From: HKST-UBA178 sp965223815
GTDB lineage: Bacteria; Pseudomonadota; Gammaproteobacteria; Chromatiales; Chromatiaceae
Reading direction: 5' to 3'
Assembly: GCA_965223815.1 (NCBI GenBank)
Contig: OZ245019.1
Coordinates: 248,001-312,000, forward strand
Length of the DNA stretch: 64,000 nt
Below are positions 35,353-45,063 of the stretch, one piece after another (position 1 is the stretch's first letter; each line of letters begins with the position of its first letter). The notes beneath the pieces were generated by a model. That model ran no database searches. It saw only the letters and a list, made by a program, of their open reading frames with translations, and was not told the origin of the DNA. A program made the translations under genes and the position numbers.

Positions 35353-36375
35353 ATGAAAAATACTCTTGCTTTTGTGTCTGCCGCTGCAGTTATCTCCACC
35401 TTTTCTATTAGCGCCTTCGCTGGCGCCACCCTGGATGCAGTTAAACAGAAAGGCTTCGTGCAGTGTGGGGTGAATACAGGTGTTCCTGGGTTTGCAGGGA
35501 CAGATGATAAGGGAAACTGGACAGGTATCGATGTAGACGTCTGCCGGGCAGTAGCCGCCGCGGTATTCGGCAACGCGGATAAAGTGAAATACACTCCGTT
35601 GACCGCAAAAGAGAGATTCACCGCCCTGCAATCCGGTGAAATCGATATTCTCTCCCGCAACACCACCTGGACCCTGACTCGCGACAGCTCCCTCGGGCTT
35701 AATTTTGCTGGGGTAAACTACTACGACGGACAGGGCTTCCTGGTGAAGAAAAACCTTGGTGTGACCAGTGCCACCGAGCTCGACGGTGCTTCATTCTGTA
35801 TTCAGGCGGGTACGACCACCGAGCTCAATCTCACGGATTACTTCCGTGCCAACAATATGTCGTACACTCCGATCACTTTTGACAAGTCAGCAGAAACCGC
35901 GTCCGCTTTCGATGCCGGCCGCTGCGATGCATTGACTTCCGATCAGTCGCAGCTCTATGCGTTGCGTATTCAGTTGAAGGACCCCGACGGCGCTGTAGTG
36001 CTGCCCGAGATCATCTCTAAGGAGCCTCTGGGTCCGGTAGTTCGTCAAGGCGATGATGATTGGTTCAATATCGTACGCTGGTCACTATTCGCGATGATCA
36101 ACGCCGAGGAACTTGGGGTCAGCTCAAGCAATGTCGACAAGATGGCGGCTGAAAGCAAGGATCCGAACGTTCGACGCCTATTGGGCCAGGAAGGCATAAG
36201 GGGTAAGGGCCTCGGACTGAGCGATACCTGGGCGGCCAATATCATCAAACAGGTCGGAAACTACGGGGAGGTATTCGAACGCAACGTAGGAACGGGCAGC
36301 CCCCTCAAGATATCCCGCGGCCTCAACGCGCTGTGGAACAAAGGCGGTATTCAGTACGCACCCCCAATTCGTTAA
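35353..36375 (+). CDS. aapJ: General L-amino acid ABC transporter, periplasmic binding protein
   Basis: 340 residues with a Sec signal peptide (MKNTLAFVSAAAVISTFSISAFA). The mature part has the polar-amino-acid binding core: VQCGVNTGVPGFAGTDDKGNWTGIDVDVCRAVAAAVFG, SGEIDILSRNTTWTLTRD and the Arg/Asp positions that hold the alpha-amino group. It matches AapJ of Rhizobium and is followed by aapQMP. A hairpin without T-run separates it from aapQ and may favour extra mRNA of the binding protein. Confidence 0.95.
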   Translation: MKNTLAFVSAAAVISTFSISAFAGATLDAVKQKGFVQCGVNTGVPGFAGTDDKGNWTGIDVDVCRAVAAAVFGNADKVKYTPLTAKERFTALQSGEIDILSRNTTWTLTRDSSLGLNFAGVNYYDGQGFLVKKNLGVTSATELDGASFCIQAGTTTELNLTDYFRANNMSYTPITFDKSAETASAFDAGRCDALTSDQSQLYALRIQLKDPDGAVVLPEIISKEPLGPVVRQGDDDWFNIVRWSLFAMINAEELGVSSSNVDKMAAESKDPNVRRLLGQEGIRGKGLGLSDTWAANIIKQVGNYGEVFERNVGTGSPLKISRGLNALWNKGGIQYAPPIR

Positions 36376-36404
36376 GAGTCGATCCGAGGCAACTCCTCAT
36401 CCTC

Positions 36405-36437
36405 GGCGGCAGGTCGGGTAAAACCCTTCCTGCCGCC
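36405..36437 (+). other. Stable hairpin in the aapJ-aapQ spacer
   Basis: GGCGGCAGG/CCTGCCGCC (9 bp) with an inner GGGT/ACCC stem and a loop of three A. No T-run follows, so it is more likely an mRNA processing or stability element than a terminator; such hairpins after binding-protein genes raise their protein yield in other ABC operons. Confidence 0.6.
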
Positions 36438-36467
36438 TACGCAACCCCTGCCAGGATGTAGCCCGAT

Positions 36468-37655
36468 ATGGCCGCCGAACAAATTCCCGACACCCCATCG
36501 AAATCAGCCTGGTGGCGGAGACCGGTATTCCGCTCCGTTGTCTTCCAGGTCTTGCTTGTGCTGACGCTGGTATATATCGGCAACACACTCTTCAATAACA
36601 CGCTTTATAATCTTGAACAGCGGGGTATCAGCACCGGTTTCGGTTTCCTATCGGGTGAAGCGGGTTTTGGAATTGTTCAAACACTGATCGATTACCAGGA
36701 GACGGATACTTTTGGCCGCACCTTTCTGGTGGGGCTGCTCAATACCCTTCTGGTCTCCTTCCTTGGCATCATTTTGGCCACCATCGTTGGCTTTATCATG
36801 GGGGTGGCGCGGCTCTCCAAGAACTGGCTCATCGCCCAGTTGGCAATGGTCTATATAGAGACTTTTCGGAATATTCCCCTGCTGCTGCAGATCATGTTTT
36901 GGTATTTCATTGTACTGAACAAGCTGCCCTCTCCACGCCAAAGTTTGGCGTTTTCGGAATCCGTGTTTCTCAATAAACGTGGACTCTATCTTCCGTCACC
37001 TCAATTCGAGCCGGGTTTCTGGGTGGTTACCTTAGCGATAGTCGTGGCAGTCATTACAGTGGTGGTTCTGGCTCGCTGGGCTCACGCCCGGCAGGAACGC
37101 ACCGGGGAGCAGTTCCATACTGTTTATGTCTCACTCGGTATTCTCTTCGGTTTGCCGCTACTGGTGTATTTTCTCGCCGGTTCCCCGATGACATGGGAGA
37201 TACCCGCACTCAAGGGATTCAACTTCACGGGTGGAGCGGTGGTCATTCCCGAGTTGGCCGCTCTATTGTTGGCGCTCAGTATCTACACTGCGGCGTTTAT
37301 AGCTGAGGCCGTTCGCTCGGGGATACTTGCTGTCAGTCATGGGCAAACCGAGGCGGCATATGCCCTGGGACTTAGGCCTGGGGCTACCTTGCGGTTGGTG
37401 ATAATTCCTCAGGCACTGCGAGTCATCATTCCCCAGTTGACCAGCCAATATTTGAATCTGACTAAGAATTCGTCCCTAGCAACTGCTGTGGGTTACCCTG
37501 ATCTGGTGGCGGTATTCGCGGGTACTACCCTCAATCAAACAGGGCAAGCGGTCGAAGTCATCGCCATGACGATGGCGGTTTATCTGGTGATCAGTCTGTC
37601 GATCTCCATGTTCATGAACTGGTACAACAAGAAGAAACAACTGGTGGAACGATAG
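36468..37655 (+). CDS. aapQ: General L-amino acid ABC transporter permease AapQ
   Basis: 395-residue HisM-family permease with an N-terminal span (VFQVLLVLTLVYIGNTLF) and about seven more. The ABC-docking loop EAVRSGILAVSHGQTEAAYALGLRPG (about residues 280-306) contains the EAA signature, and IETFRNIPLLLQIMFWY is typical of the family. It pairs with AapM. AGGATG precedes the ATG. Confidence 0.95.
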   Translation: MAAEQIPDTPSKSAWWRRPVFRSVVFQVLLVLTLVYIGNTLFNNTLYNLEQRGISTGFGFLSGEAGFGIVQTLIDYQETDTFGRTFLVGLLNTLLVSFLGIILATIVGFIMGVARLSKNWLIAQLAMVYIETFRNIPLLLQIMFWYFIVLNKLPSPRQSLAFSESVFLNKRGLYLPSPQFEPGFWVVTLAIVVAVITVVVLARWAHARQERTGEQFHTVYVSLGILFGLPLLVYFLAGSPMTWEIPALKGFNFTGGAVVIPELAALLLALSIYTAAFIAEAVRSGILAVSHGQTEAAYALGLRPGATLRLVIIPQALRVIIPQLTSQYLNLTKNSSLATAVGYPDLVAVFAGTTLNQTGQAVEVIAMTMAVYLVISLSISMFMNWYNKKKQLVER

Positions 37656-37657
37656 CC

Positions 37658-38758
37658 ATGGTCAATCAGAAACAACCACTGCCGGACCTGCCTCCACCCA
37701 GCACCAGCGTGGGGGTGATCGGATGGATGCGCAGCAATCTGTTCTCATCAGTCACCAATACCATTCTCACCCTACTAGCGCTGTACATTATCTACCTGGT
37801 TTTCGTGCCTGCCCTCAATTGGGTGTTTCTAAAGTCCGACTGGACTGGTGATTCCCGGGAGGCCTGCACCAGCGGGGGCGCCTGCTGGGTCTTCATCCGC
37901 ATGCGCTTCGACCAGTTTATGTACGGCTTTTATCCGGAGCACGCCTACTGGAGGATCAATCTGGCCTTCGGCATCCTGGTGGTCTTGTTGATCCTGCTAC
38001 ATGTAAAACAGATGCCCAAGAAAGGCTGGCTGGGGGCATTCACCCTGATCGGATACCCAATAATTGCGTATTTCCTTTTCTATGGTGGTGCATTTGGCCT
38101 GGAAGTAATCGAGACCAGCAAATGGGGGGGGCTGTCGCTCACCCTGATTCTCTCAGGTGTTGGAATTGTTGCTTCACTGCCCATTGGTATTGTTTTGGCA
38201 CTGGGCCGGCGTTCGGATATGCCCATCGTTCGCTCTGTTTGTGTGGTGTTCATCGAATTTTGGCGGGGCGTTCCATTGATCACGGTGCTCTTTATGTCAT
38301 CTGTGATGCTCCCGCTGTTTCTGCCCGAGGGCACCACATTTGATAAGCTGTTGCGTGCCATGATCGGCATCGTCCTCTTCGAGTCAGCCTACATGGCCGA
38401 AGTGGTGCGCGGTGGTCTGGCAGCTATCCCCAAGGGGCAGTATGAAGCGGCAAAAGCACTCGGCCTCACTTACTGGAAAAGTATGGGTTTGATCATTCTG
38501 CCCCAGGCCTTGAAGTTGGTGATACCGGGAATCGTGAATACCTTCATCGGCCTTTTCAAAGACACCACGCTGGTTCTGATCATCGGTCTCTTTGACCTGT
38601 TGACCACAGTGGAGGCGGGTTTTCAGGATTCCAACTGGCTCGGTTACGCAATGGAGGGGTACATATTTGCCGCTCTGGTTTACTGGATCTTCTGCTTCAG
38701 CATGTCCAGATACAGCCAGAACTTGGAACGCAAACTACACACCGGCCATGCCCGGTAA
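37658..38758 (+). CDS. aapM: General L-amino acid ABC transporter permease AapM
   Basis: 366 residues, second permease of the heterodimer, two bases after the aapQ stop. IEFWRGVPLITVLFMSSVMLPLFLPEG and the docking loop EVVRGGLAAIPKGQYEAAKALGL are diagnostic; GLFKDTTLVLIIGLFDLLTTVEAG is typical AapM. The first 30 residues are cytoplasmic and Pro-rich. Confidence 0.95.
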   Translation: MVNQKQPLPDLPPPSTSVGVIGWMRSNLFSSVTNTILTLLALYIIYLVFVPALNWVFLKSDWTGDSREACTSGGACWVFIRMRFDQFMYGFYPEHAYWRINLAFGILVVLLILLHVKQMPKKGWLGAFTLIGYPIIAYFLFYGGAFGLEVIETSKWGGLSLTLILSGVGIVASLPIGIVLALGRRSDMPIVRSVCVVFIEFWRGVPLITVLFMSSVMLPLFLPEGTTFDKLLRAMIGIVLFESAYMAEVVRGGLAAIPKGQYEAAKALGLTYWKSMGLIILPQALKLVIPGIVNTFIGLFKDTTLVLIIGLFDLLTTVEAGFQDSNWLGYAMEGYIFAALVYWIFCFSMSRYSQNLERKLHTGHAR

Positions 38759-38770
38759 ACGAGAACTGAT

Positions 38771-39544
38771 ATGAACTCAAGCGACAATACCAGCCCCAAT
38801 ATGGGTGTTTCCGAAGAGGTAATGATAGAAATCAAAGGTATGCACAAATGGTATGGCGAGTTTCATGTCTTGAAGGACATCAACCTCAACATATTCAAGG
38901 GAGAGCGTATTGTGGTTTGCGGTCCCTCGGGATCGGGAAAATCCACCATGATACGGTGCATCAACAGACTTGAGGAGCATCAGAAGGGGAGCATCATCGT
39001 CGATGGAACTGAGCTGACTGATGACGTGAAACATATCGACCAGATTCGTCGCGAGGTTGGAATGGTTTTCCAACATTTCAATCTCTTTCCCCACTTGACC
39101 GTACTGGAGAACTGCTGTTTGGCTCTTATTTGGGTCCGTAAGATGCCGCGCAGGGAGGCGGAGGAGATCAGCATGGGATTCCTGGAGAAAGTCAAAATCC
39201 CGGAGCAGGCCAAAAAGTATCCCGGCCAACTCTCCGGGGGGCAGCAGCAGCGTGTGGCAATCGCCCGCAGCCTCTGCATGAATCCCAATATAATGCTCTT
39301 CGACGAGCCCACTTCCGCCCTCGATCCCGAAATGATCAAGGAAGTGCTGGATACCATGATCGAATTGGCAGAAAGCGGCATGACCATGATTTGCGTTACC
39401 CATGAAATGGGATTTGCCAAGACTGTCGCCAATCGGGTGATATTCATGGATGGCGGGGAGATCATCGAGGAAAACGATCCCAACAATTTCTTCGATAATC
39501 CCCAACACGACCGAACCAAGCTGTTTCTGAGCCAGATCATGTAG
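38771..39544 (+). CDS. aapP: General L-amino acid ABC transporter ATPase AapP
   Basis: 257 residues. Walker A GPSGSGKST, Q-loop MVFQHFNLFPHLTVLEN, signature LSGGQQQRVAIARSL, Walker B NIMLFDEPTSALDPE and H-loop CVTHEMGFAKTVANRV are intact. It completes aapJQMP; the system imports a broad range of L-amino acids. ATG 38771 follows aapM by 12 bp. Confidence 0.96.
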   Translation: MNSSDNTSPNMGVSEEVMIEIKGMHKWYGEFHVLKDINLNIFKGERIVVCGPSGSGKSTMIRCINRLEEHQKGSIIVDGTELTDDVKHIDQIRREVGMVFQHFNLFPHLTVLENCCLALIWVRKMPRREAEEISMGFLEKVKIPEQAKKYPGQLSGGQQQRVAIARSLCMNPNIMLFDEPTSALDPEMIKEVLDTMIELAESGMTMICVTHEMGFAKTVANRVIFMDGGEIIEENDPNNFFDNPQHDRTKLFLSQIM

Positions 39545-39600
39545 CAACGAGATGTTTGCTCATCGATTGCCTTCCCAGGGCATTGTCTCTGGAAGCCGGT

Positions 39601-40479
39601 TCAGTGTCCTATCTCACCCAAAAGTTGGTCGATCATACTCAGGGCTTGTCCCCCGTAGCCGCCGCCAAAGAGGTTTAAGTGGTTGAGGATGTGATAAAGA
39701 TTGTAAAAAACCCGCCGGGTCGGATAGCCTGGTGCAAGCGGCCACTGCTGATGATAGGCATGGTAGAACGCCTGTCCAAATCCACCGAAGAGTTCTGTCA
39801 TGGCCAGATCCGCTTCGCGATCGCCATAGTAGACTGCAGGATCGAATATGACAGCTACGCCGTCTCTACTGAACCCCAGGTTACCGCCCCAGAGATCGCC
39901 GTGAATGAGGGATGCTTGGGGATTGTGGTCAAGCAATTGTTCAGTATAAACCAGCAGCTTTTCCCCCCGCTGTTGCAACTTGCCGCGATGACCGTTGGTT
40001 GCCGCCAAGTGCAATTGGTATCCGAGACGTCGATCTCTCCAAAAGTCAGGCCAGCTGTCGTTGGGGGAGTTGGGTTGGTGGGTGGCGCCGATGGTGTTGT
40101 CCCGCTTCCAGCCGAAGCTGCGCTGGGTGGTGCGGTGCAGATACGCAAGCTGTTCACCGGCGGACGCCATGTCGCCGCCTGATCCCAAGTCAATAAATTC
40201 CATTACCAGATAAGCGCCCTCCCGATGGATACCGCTAGCTATGGGTTCCGGAACCTTGATGGCGCCGGCAGCTGCAATTTCTTTGAGGCCTTCGGCCTCT
40301 GCTTCGAACATCTCCAGGCGCGAGCGGTCATTCAATTTGACGAAGAAACTTCGAATTCCATCACTTATGCGAATGCAGGTGTTTATGCAGCCTCCGCCGA
40401 CATGGGTTACATCCGCGGGAACAAAAGGCTCTCCGGTTCGTTGATTGATATCCGCAGCAATGGGATCGAGATCGATCAT
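39601..40479 (-). CDS. Fructosamine kinase family protein
   Basis: 292 residues. GGGCINTCIRISDG (nucleotide-binding strand), FFVKLN (Lys), LVMEFIDLG hinge, and the catalytic HGDLWGGNLGF with FDPAVYYGDREADLAM as the Asp metal motif. Bacterial members phosphorylate ribulosamines or fructosamines for protein deglycation. It is alone on the minus strand, convergent with aapP; 56 bp separate them. Confidence 0.9.
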   Translation of the reverse strand: MIDLDPIAADINQRTGEPFVPADVTHVGGGCINTCIRISDGIRSFFVKLNDRSRLEMFEAEAEGLKEIAAAGAIKVPEPIASGIHREGAYLVMEFIDLGSGGDMASAGEQLAYLHRTTQRSFGWKRDNTIGATHQPNSPNDSWPDFWRDRRLGYQLHLAATNGHRGKLQQRGEKLLVYTEQLLDHNPQASLIHGDLWGGNLGFSRDGVAVIFDPAVYYGDREADLAMTELFGGFGQAFYHAYHQQWPLAPGYPTRRVFYNLYHILNHLNLFGGGYGGQALSMIDQLLGEIGH

Positions 40480-40636
40480 TTAGCTTTACCAAAAGGGTTG
40501 GGCTCGTCTTAATTGCTCTACTGACCAGGAGGGCAGTGAGATGCCGAAAATTGTTTCACTCTGATAATACGCCAGTGCTTTCCCGGAACCAAAAAAGTTC
40601 TTGACAAGTAGTTACCGAGGTCTGGCGCCTAGGCTG

Positions 40637-40645
40637 TTATACACA
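40637..40645 (+). promoter_or_regulatory. DnaA box TTATACACA
   Basis: Perfect match to TTATNCACA, in the gap between the fructosamine kinase gene and priA. Confidence 0.55.
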
Positions 40646-40828
40646 GAAGACTCAAGAGCGCCCCCCAGTTTCAATCGATTTTTCGGAGGCGCCCAAACCC
40701 ACGCGGCAGATGCTTCATAACACGTTGAATTTAAAGTAAATATCATGAGTGGCTTCACCTTGACGCAGATGTGAAAGAAAATCGTTGATGGTGATATTTA
40801 TCATGTGCTGAATAATTGCTCCACAGAG

Positions 40829-40837
40829 TTATCCACA
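40829..40837 (+). promoter_or_regulatory. DnaA box TTATCCACA
   Basis: Perfect strong-type DnaA box (R1 form), in the same orientation as the box 192 bp upstream and 103 bp before the priA start. Confidence 0.6.
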
Positions 40838-40940
40838 GGTCGATATGAAAAACATCATAAAATCATGTGTAAATAGTAAGTTAGGTCAATGTGATCAGTA
40901 TTCGTATTAATTTAGTTCCATAACTTAGGATTTTTCCAAA

Positions 40941-43160
40941 ATGGCGGAGTCATTCATATTGAGATTGGCGATTCCCTCCCCGCTGTTCTCATTTTTCGAC
41001 TATCTGCCGCCAGAAAACTGCGCTCACCGCGCCCTGGTTCCGGGGGTGCGCCTTAGGGTGCCGTTCGGCCGGGGTGAGCGCTGTGGTGTGCTACTAGAGA
41101 CTGACACTAGATCGAGCGTTCCCGAAAACCGTCTGAAAAGGGCGCTGGAACTACTGGATGAGCGCGCGCTGATGTCGGAGGGGGAACTGGCCCTACTGAA
41201 GTGGGCGGCAGATTACTACCAACACCCTCCAGGGGAGGTCATTCTTGGCGCGCTTCCAGCGAGGTTGAGAAACGGGGGGCGTAGCGAGCGGCCCGGACGT
41301 TTATGCTGGCGCCTGACTTCCAGTGGAGAGCGAATAGATCCTACCGACTTGGCTCGGGCACCAAGGCAGGCAGAGGTTATGAGGGCACTCGTGGGCGCAC
41401 CCAGTGGGATGCCGCAGGATGAGTTAATAGGGAAACTCGGCAATTGTCGTGCCGTACTTACAAACCTAGAGCGGAAAGGGTGGTTGCAGCGAGAGAGGCG
41501 CCCTGAATACAAGCAACCGGCTGAGACAAAAAACCTAGCCATCGGCACTGCTCATAAGCTGAATGCAGCCCAACAGGTCGCCGTAGACGCAGTCGCCAGA
41601 TCGCTAAGCAGCTTTACTGTATTTCTCCTTGACGGCGTTACCGGAAGCGGTAAGACCGAGGTTTATCTCAGGCTTATAGAGCTGGTGGCAGCTGCAGGTA
41701 GGCAGGCGTTACTCCTGGTTCCGGAGATCGGATTGACCCCGCAGTTGGTCGGTCGCCTCACGAGGCGCCTCTCACTGCCGACCGCAGTGCTACACTCCGG
41801 CTTGACCGACCGAGAGCGGGAACGGGCATGGCACAGCTCCCGCCTGGGAGAGGCGCGTGTGTTGTTGGGTACAAGGTCGGCTATTTTCGCCCCCCTACCG
41901 GAGTTGGGGCTGATAGTGGTGGATGAAGAGCACGATTTATCGTTCAAGCAACAGGAGGGTTTTCGTTACTCCGCCAGGGATATGGCCATCGTCCGGGGGC
42001 AGCGGCTGGGCCTACCAGTCGTTCTCGGATCAGCGACGCCCTCCTTGGAGAGCTTGCGAAATGTACAGATGTCGCGCTATCGACGTCTGACGCTTCCTGA
42101 GCGTGCAGGCACCGCCGCGCCCCCGCGGCTGGATTTACTGGATATCCGCTCAGTCAAGTTGCAGACGGGTGTATCTCACACCCTGTTGCGGATGATTCGG
42201 GAAGTGGTGGAGGAGGGGAACCAGGTCTTGTTGCTGTTGAATCGTCGCGGATACGCCCCCTTATTGACTTGTCACGATTGCGGCTGGATCGCCGAATGCC
42301 GGCGTTGCGACGCGAAAATGACTTATCATCTGGAGGGCAGAGAGCTCTGGTGTCACCATTGCGGTTCCAGGCATAGGATCAGCCACCGCTGTCCCACTTG
42401 CGGCGGGGTAGATTTGCGTGCGCTGGGGCAGGGTACCGAGCGCCTGCAGCAAACGCTTGAAAAGTGGTTTCCAGAGGCAGCCATTGCCCGTATAGACCGG
42501 GATTCCACCCGTCGCAAGGGAGCCCTGGAGAGTATGATCACGGAGATTAGAAAGGGCGCCTACTCTCTGTTGCTCGGAACACAGATGCTGGCCAAGGGGC
42601 ATCATTTTCCGGATGTGACCCTGGTGGGTGTCCTGGATGTTGACCAGGGTCTTTTTGGCGCTGACTATCGTGCCGCCGAGCGCATGGGGCAGTTGATTGT
42701 GCAGGTGGCTGGGCGTGCGGGTAGGGCGGAAAAACCGGGCCGGGTGGTTATCCAAACCCGTCATCCCGATCACCCACTGCTGCAAACCCTCCTGCGTGGG
42801 GGATATGCTGCATTCAGCGCCGGATTGATTGCCGAGCGTGCTGCTGCGGAACTGCCTCCATTCACCTATCAGGCCTTACTCCGTGCCGAGGCTGCGCAGG
42901 AGGAGCCCCCATTGCGCTTTCTCGAAGAGGCGCAGGCGCTGGCGGGGCAGCTTGCCACCGCTGGTGTGCAACTCTGGGGTCCGGTGCCTGCACCGATGGA
43001 GCGCCGCGCCGGTCGTCACCGTGCCCATCTCTTGCTGCAGGCTAGCGAGCGTGGCAGGTTGCATCGGCTGTTACCCACTTGGGTGGCAGCGTTGCAGGCG
43101 CTGAAGTCTGCAAGGAGAGTGCGCTGGTCAATAGATGTGGATCCACAGGAACTTCTCTGA
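40941..43160 (+). CDS. priA: Primosomal helicase PriA
   Basis: 3'-5' helicase that restarts stalled replication forks. 739 residues: N-terminal DNA-binding domain (SPLFSFFDYLPPEN), Walker A GVTGSGKTEVYL (~232), DEEH box (VVDEEHDLSFKQQEGFRYSARD), Zn-binding CHDCGWIAECRRCDAKMTYH and CHHCGSRHRISHRCPTC, helicase motifs GTQMLAKGHHFPDVTLVG and QVAGRAGRAEKPG. The ATG has AGGA 10 bases upstream. DnaA boxes lie in its upstream region. Confidence 0.96.
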   Translation: MAESFILRLAIPSPLFSFFDYLPPENCAHRALVPGVRLRVPFGRGERCGVLLETDTRSSVPENRLKRALELLDERALMSEGELALLKWAADYYQHPPGEVILGALPARLRNGGRSERPGRLCWRLTSSGERIDPTDLARAPRQAEVMRALVGAPSGMPQDELIGKLGNCRAVLTNLERKGWLQRERRPEYKQPAETKNLAIGTAHKLNAAQQVAVDAVARSLSSFTVFLLDGVTGSGKTEVYLRLIELVAAAGRQALLLVPEIGLTPQLVGRLTRRLSLPTAVLHSGLTDRERERAWHSSRLGEARVLLGTRSAIFAPLPELGLIVVDEEHDLSFKQQEGFRYSARDMAIVRGQRLGLPVVLGSATPSLESLRNVQMSRYRRLTLPERAGTAAPPRLDLLDIRSVKLQTGVSHTLLRMIREVVEEGNQVLLLLNRRGYAPLLTCHDCGWIAECRRCDAKMTYHLEGRELWCHHCGSRHRISHRCPTCGGVDLRALGQGTERLQQTLEKWFPEAAIARIDRDSTRRKGALESMITEIRKGAYSLLLGTQMLAKGHHFPDVTLVGVLDVDQGLFGADYRAAERMGQLIVQVAGRAGRAEKPGRVVIQTRHPDHPLLQTLLRGGYAAFSAGLIAERAAAELPPFTYQALLRAEAAQEEPPLRFLEEAQALAGQLATAGVQLWGPVPAPMERRAGRHRAHLLLQASERGRLHRLLPTWVAALQALKSARRVRWSIDVDPQELL

Positions 43161-43302
43161 GACCTTAGAGGATTGTGACCAAAGGCGCTCAACAGGTTAC
43201 AAGGGGCGTGCAGTCTGACTAGTTGGGTAGATACGCAGTAGAGGGGTTTCCTGTTATCCTAGGCGGTTTAGTTTTTACGGACTGTCCCTTGGCGTAGACC
43301 CA

Positions 43303-45063
43303 ATGAAGAACGAACTCAGGCACCTGATTCAGCAAGCTGCGGAAACACTTGCAGCGGCAGATGAGATCCAACTCCCGGGCGATTTGGAGCCGGCCATTGA
43401 GCGCACTAGGGATGCGCGCCATGGAGATTTCGCCTGCAACCTTGCCCTGGTGCTGGCAAAGCGGGCTGGCATGCGCCCAAGGACATTGGCGGAAAAGCTG
43501 GTTGGGGCGCTCCCCTCGAGCCCGTTGGTGAAAGCAGTGGAGATCGCGGGTCCGGGCTTTATCAACTTCCATCTTGCTACTGGTGCCTATCACGCCTTTG
43601 TCCCAAGGGCCATCGAGGAAGGGCATGAATTCGGTCGCAATCGGAGCGGGGCGGGGCGTCGGGTTCAGGTAGAGTTCGTCTCGGCGAATCCCACGGGGCC
43701 GCTGCATGTCGGTCACGGTCGGGGTGCCGCCTATGGCGCTGTGGTGGCGGACCTTCTCACAGCCGTGGGTTTTGACGTGCATCGGGAATACTATGTAAAC
43801 GACGCTGGCCGCCAGATGGATATTCTTGCCGCCAGTGTTTGGTTGCGTTACCTGGAACTTTGCGACCAAACCATACCTTTTCCCGCGAACGGTTATCGGG
43901 GTGACTATGTCTGGGATATTGCTGCGACCTTGCATCGGGAGCACCAGGAGAACTATGTTCATTCCACAGACGAGATATTCAGCGATTTGCCCGCAGACGA
44001 GCCAGATGGCGGGGACAAGGAGCGCTACATCGACGCGCTCATCGAGCGCACCCGAGAATTACTTGGCGGTAATCGTTACCGATTCGTCTTCGAGCTGGCT
44101 CTCAATGTCATACTTGATGATATCCGAAATGACCTCGAACTTTTCGGCGTAACCTACGACGAGTGGTATTCAGAGCGTAGCCTCACCGAAACGGGGCGGG
44201 TCAATAAAACTCTCGAGTCTTTGCGGGATCGGGATTACCTCTACGATAAAGAGGGCGCCCTCTGGTTCCGCTCCACCGATTTTGGAGATGAGAAAGACCG
44301 AGTCGTGATGCGGGACAACGGGCAGCATACCTATTTCGCCTCTGATATCGCCTATCATCTCGATAAACTGGAGCGGGGTTTCGACCAGGTCATCGATGTT
44401 TGGGGGGCTGACCATCACGGCTATATACCCCGGGTCAAGGCTGCATTGAGCGCTCTTGGAGAGGATCTAGGGAGACTGGATGTTCTATTGGTGCAGTTCG
44501 CCAATCTTTATCGTGGTGGGCAGAAAGTGCAGATGTCCACTCGTTCCGGTTCTTTTATCACCCTGCGGGAACTACGCAAAGAGGTGGGCCGGGACGCCGC
44601 TCGTTTCTTCTATGTGATGCGAAAGTGCGAGCAGCATTTGGATTTCGATCTCGATTTAGCCAAATCAAAAACCAATGAGAATCCCGTTTACTATATTCAA
44701 TATGCCCACGCCCGCGTATGTAGCGTACTGGCTCAGGCAGCGGAGAGGAATATGACGGTGGAGCCGTCGGAGGGAGTGGTCAATCTGGATCTGTTGGCGG
44801 AGTCTCAGGAGTACGCATTGATGAAACGCCTCTCCAGCTACCCGGAAGCGGTGGAGACTGCGGCGATGCAACGCGAACCGCACCAGTTGTGCCACTATCT
44901 GCGGGAATTGGCCAACGACTTCCACACCTACTACAACGCCTACCAGTTTCTGGTGGAGGATGAGCGGCTGCGGGATGCGCGGATCAAACTGATACTCGCT
45001 GTACGCCAAGTGCTCCGTAATGGGCTCAATCTGCTGGGAGTCTCTGCTCCGGAGCGCATGTAA
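43303..45063 (+). CDS. argS: Arginyl-tRNA synthetase
   Basis: Class I synthetase of 586 residues. HIGH motif as PTGPLHVGHGRGAAYGAV (~120-137), KMSKS equivalent in KVQMSTRSGSFITL, tRNA-binding DALR domain at the C terminus (YAHARVCSVLAQAAE to VLRNGLNLLGV). The next gene begins immediately after its stop, so they are coupled. Confidence 0.97.
   Translation: MKNELRHLIQQAAETLAAADEIQLPGDLEPAIERTRDARHGDFACNLALVLAKRAGMRPRTLAEKLVGALPSSPLVKAVEIAGPGFINFHLATGAYHAFVPRAIEEGHEFGRNRSGAGRRVQVEFVSANPTGPLHVGHGRGAAYGAVVADLLTAVGFDVHREYYVNDAGRQMDILAASVWLRYLELCDQTIPFPANGYRGDYVWDIAATLHREHQENYVHSTDEIFSDLPADEPDGGDKERYIDALIERTRELLGGNRYRFVFELALNVILDDIRNDLELFGVTYDEWYSERSLTETGRVNKTLESLRDRDYLYDKEGALWFRSTDFGDEKDRVVMRDNGQHTYFASDIAYHLDKLERGFDQVIDVWGADHHGYIPRVKAALSALGEDLGRLDVLLVQFANLYRGGQKVQMSTRSGSFITLRELRKEVGRDAARFFYVMRKCEQHLDFDLDLAKSKTNENPVYYIQYAHARVCSVLAQAAERNMTVEPSEGVVNLDLLAESQEYALMKRLSSYPEAVETAAMQREPHQLCHYLRELANDFHTYYNAYQFLVEDERLRDARIKLILAVRQVLRNGLNLLGVSAPERM

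Larger units (their letters stand above)
40480..40940. other. 461-bp AT-rich intergenic region upstream of priA with two DnaA boxes
   Basis: No gene. It holds two perfect DnaA boxes on the plus strand, several 7-of-9 relatives (at about 40773, 40818 and 40866), a TTGACA at 40601 without a matching -10, and AT-rich stretches toward priA. This may be a DnaA-responsive promoter region for priA or a DnaA-titration site. Confidence 0.5.

Noticed and set aside
38777..39547. Minus-strand frame of 256 codons opposite aapP
   Set aside because: aapP has every ABC ATPase motif; the antisense frame has none and is His/Leu/Asp-rich in the way expected of an antisense shadow.
40480..40940. oriC
   Set aside because: Only two perfect DnaA boxes, no AT-rich 13-mers in a regular array, few GATC sites, and no dnaA, gidA or rpmH nearby.
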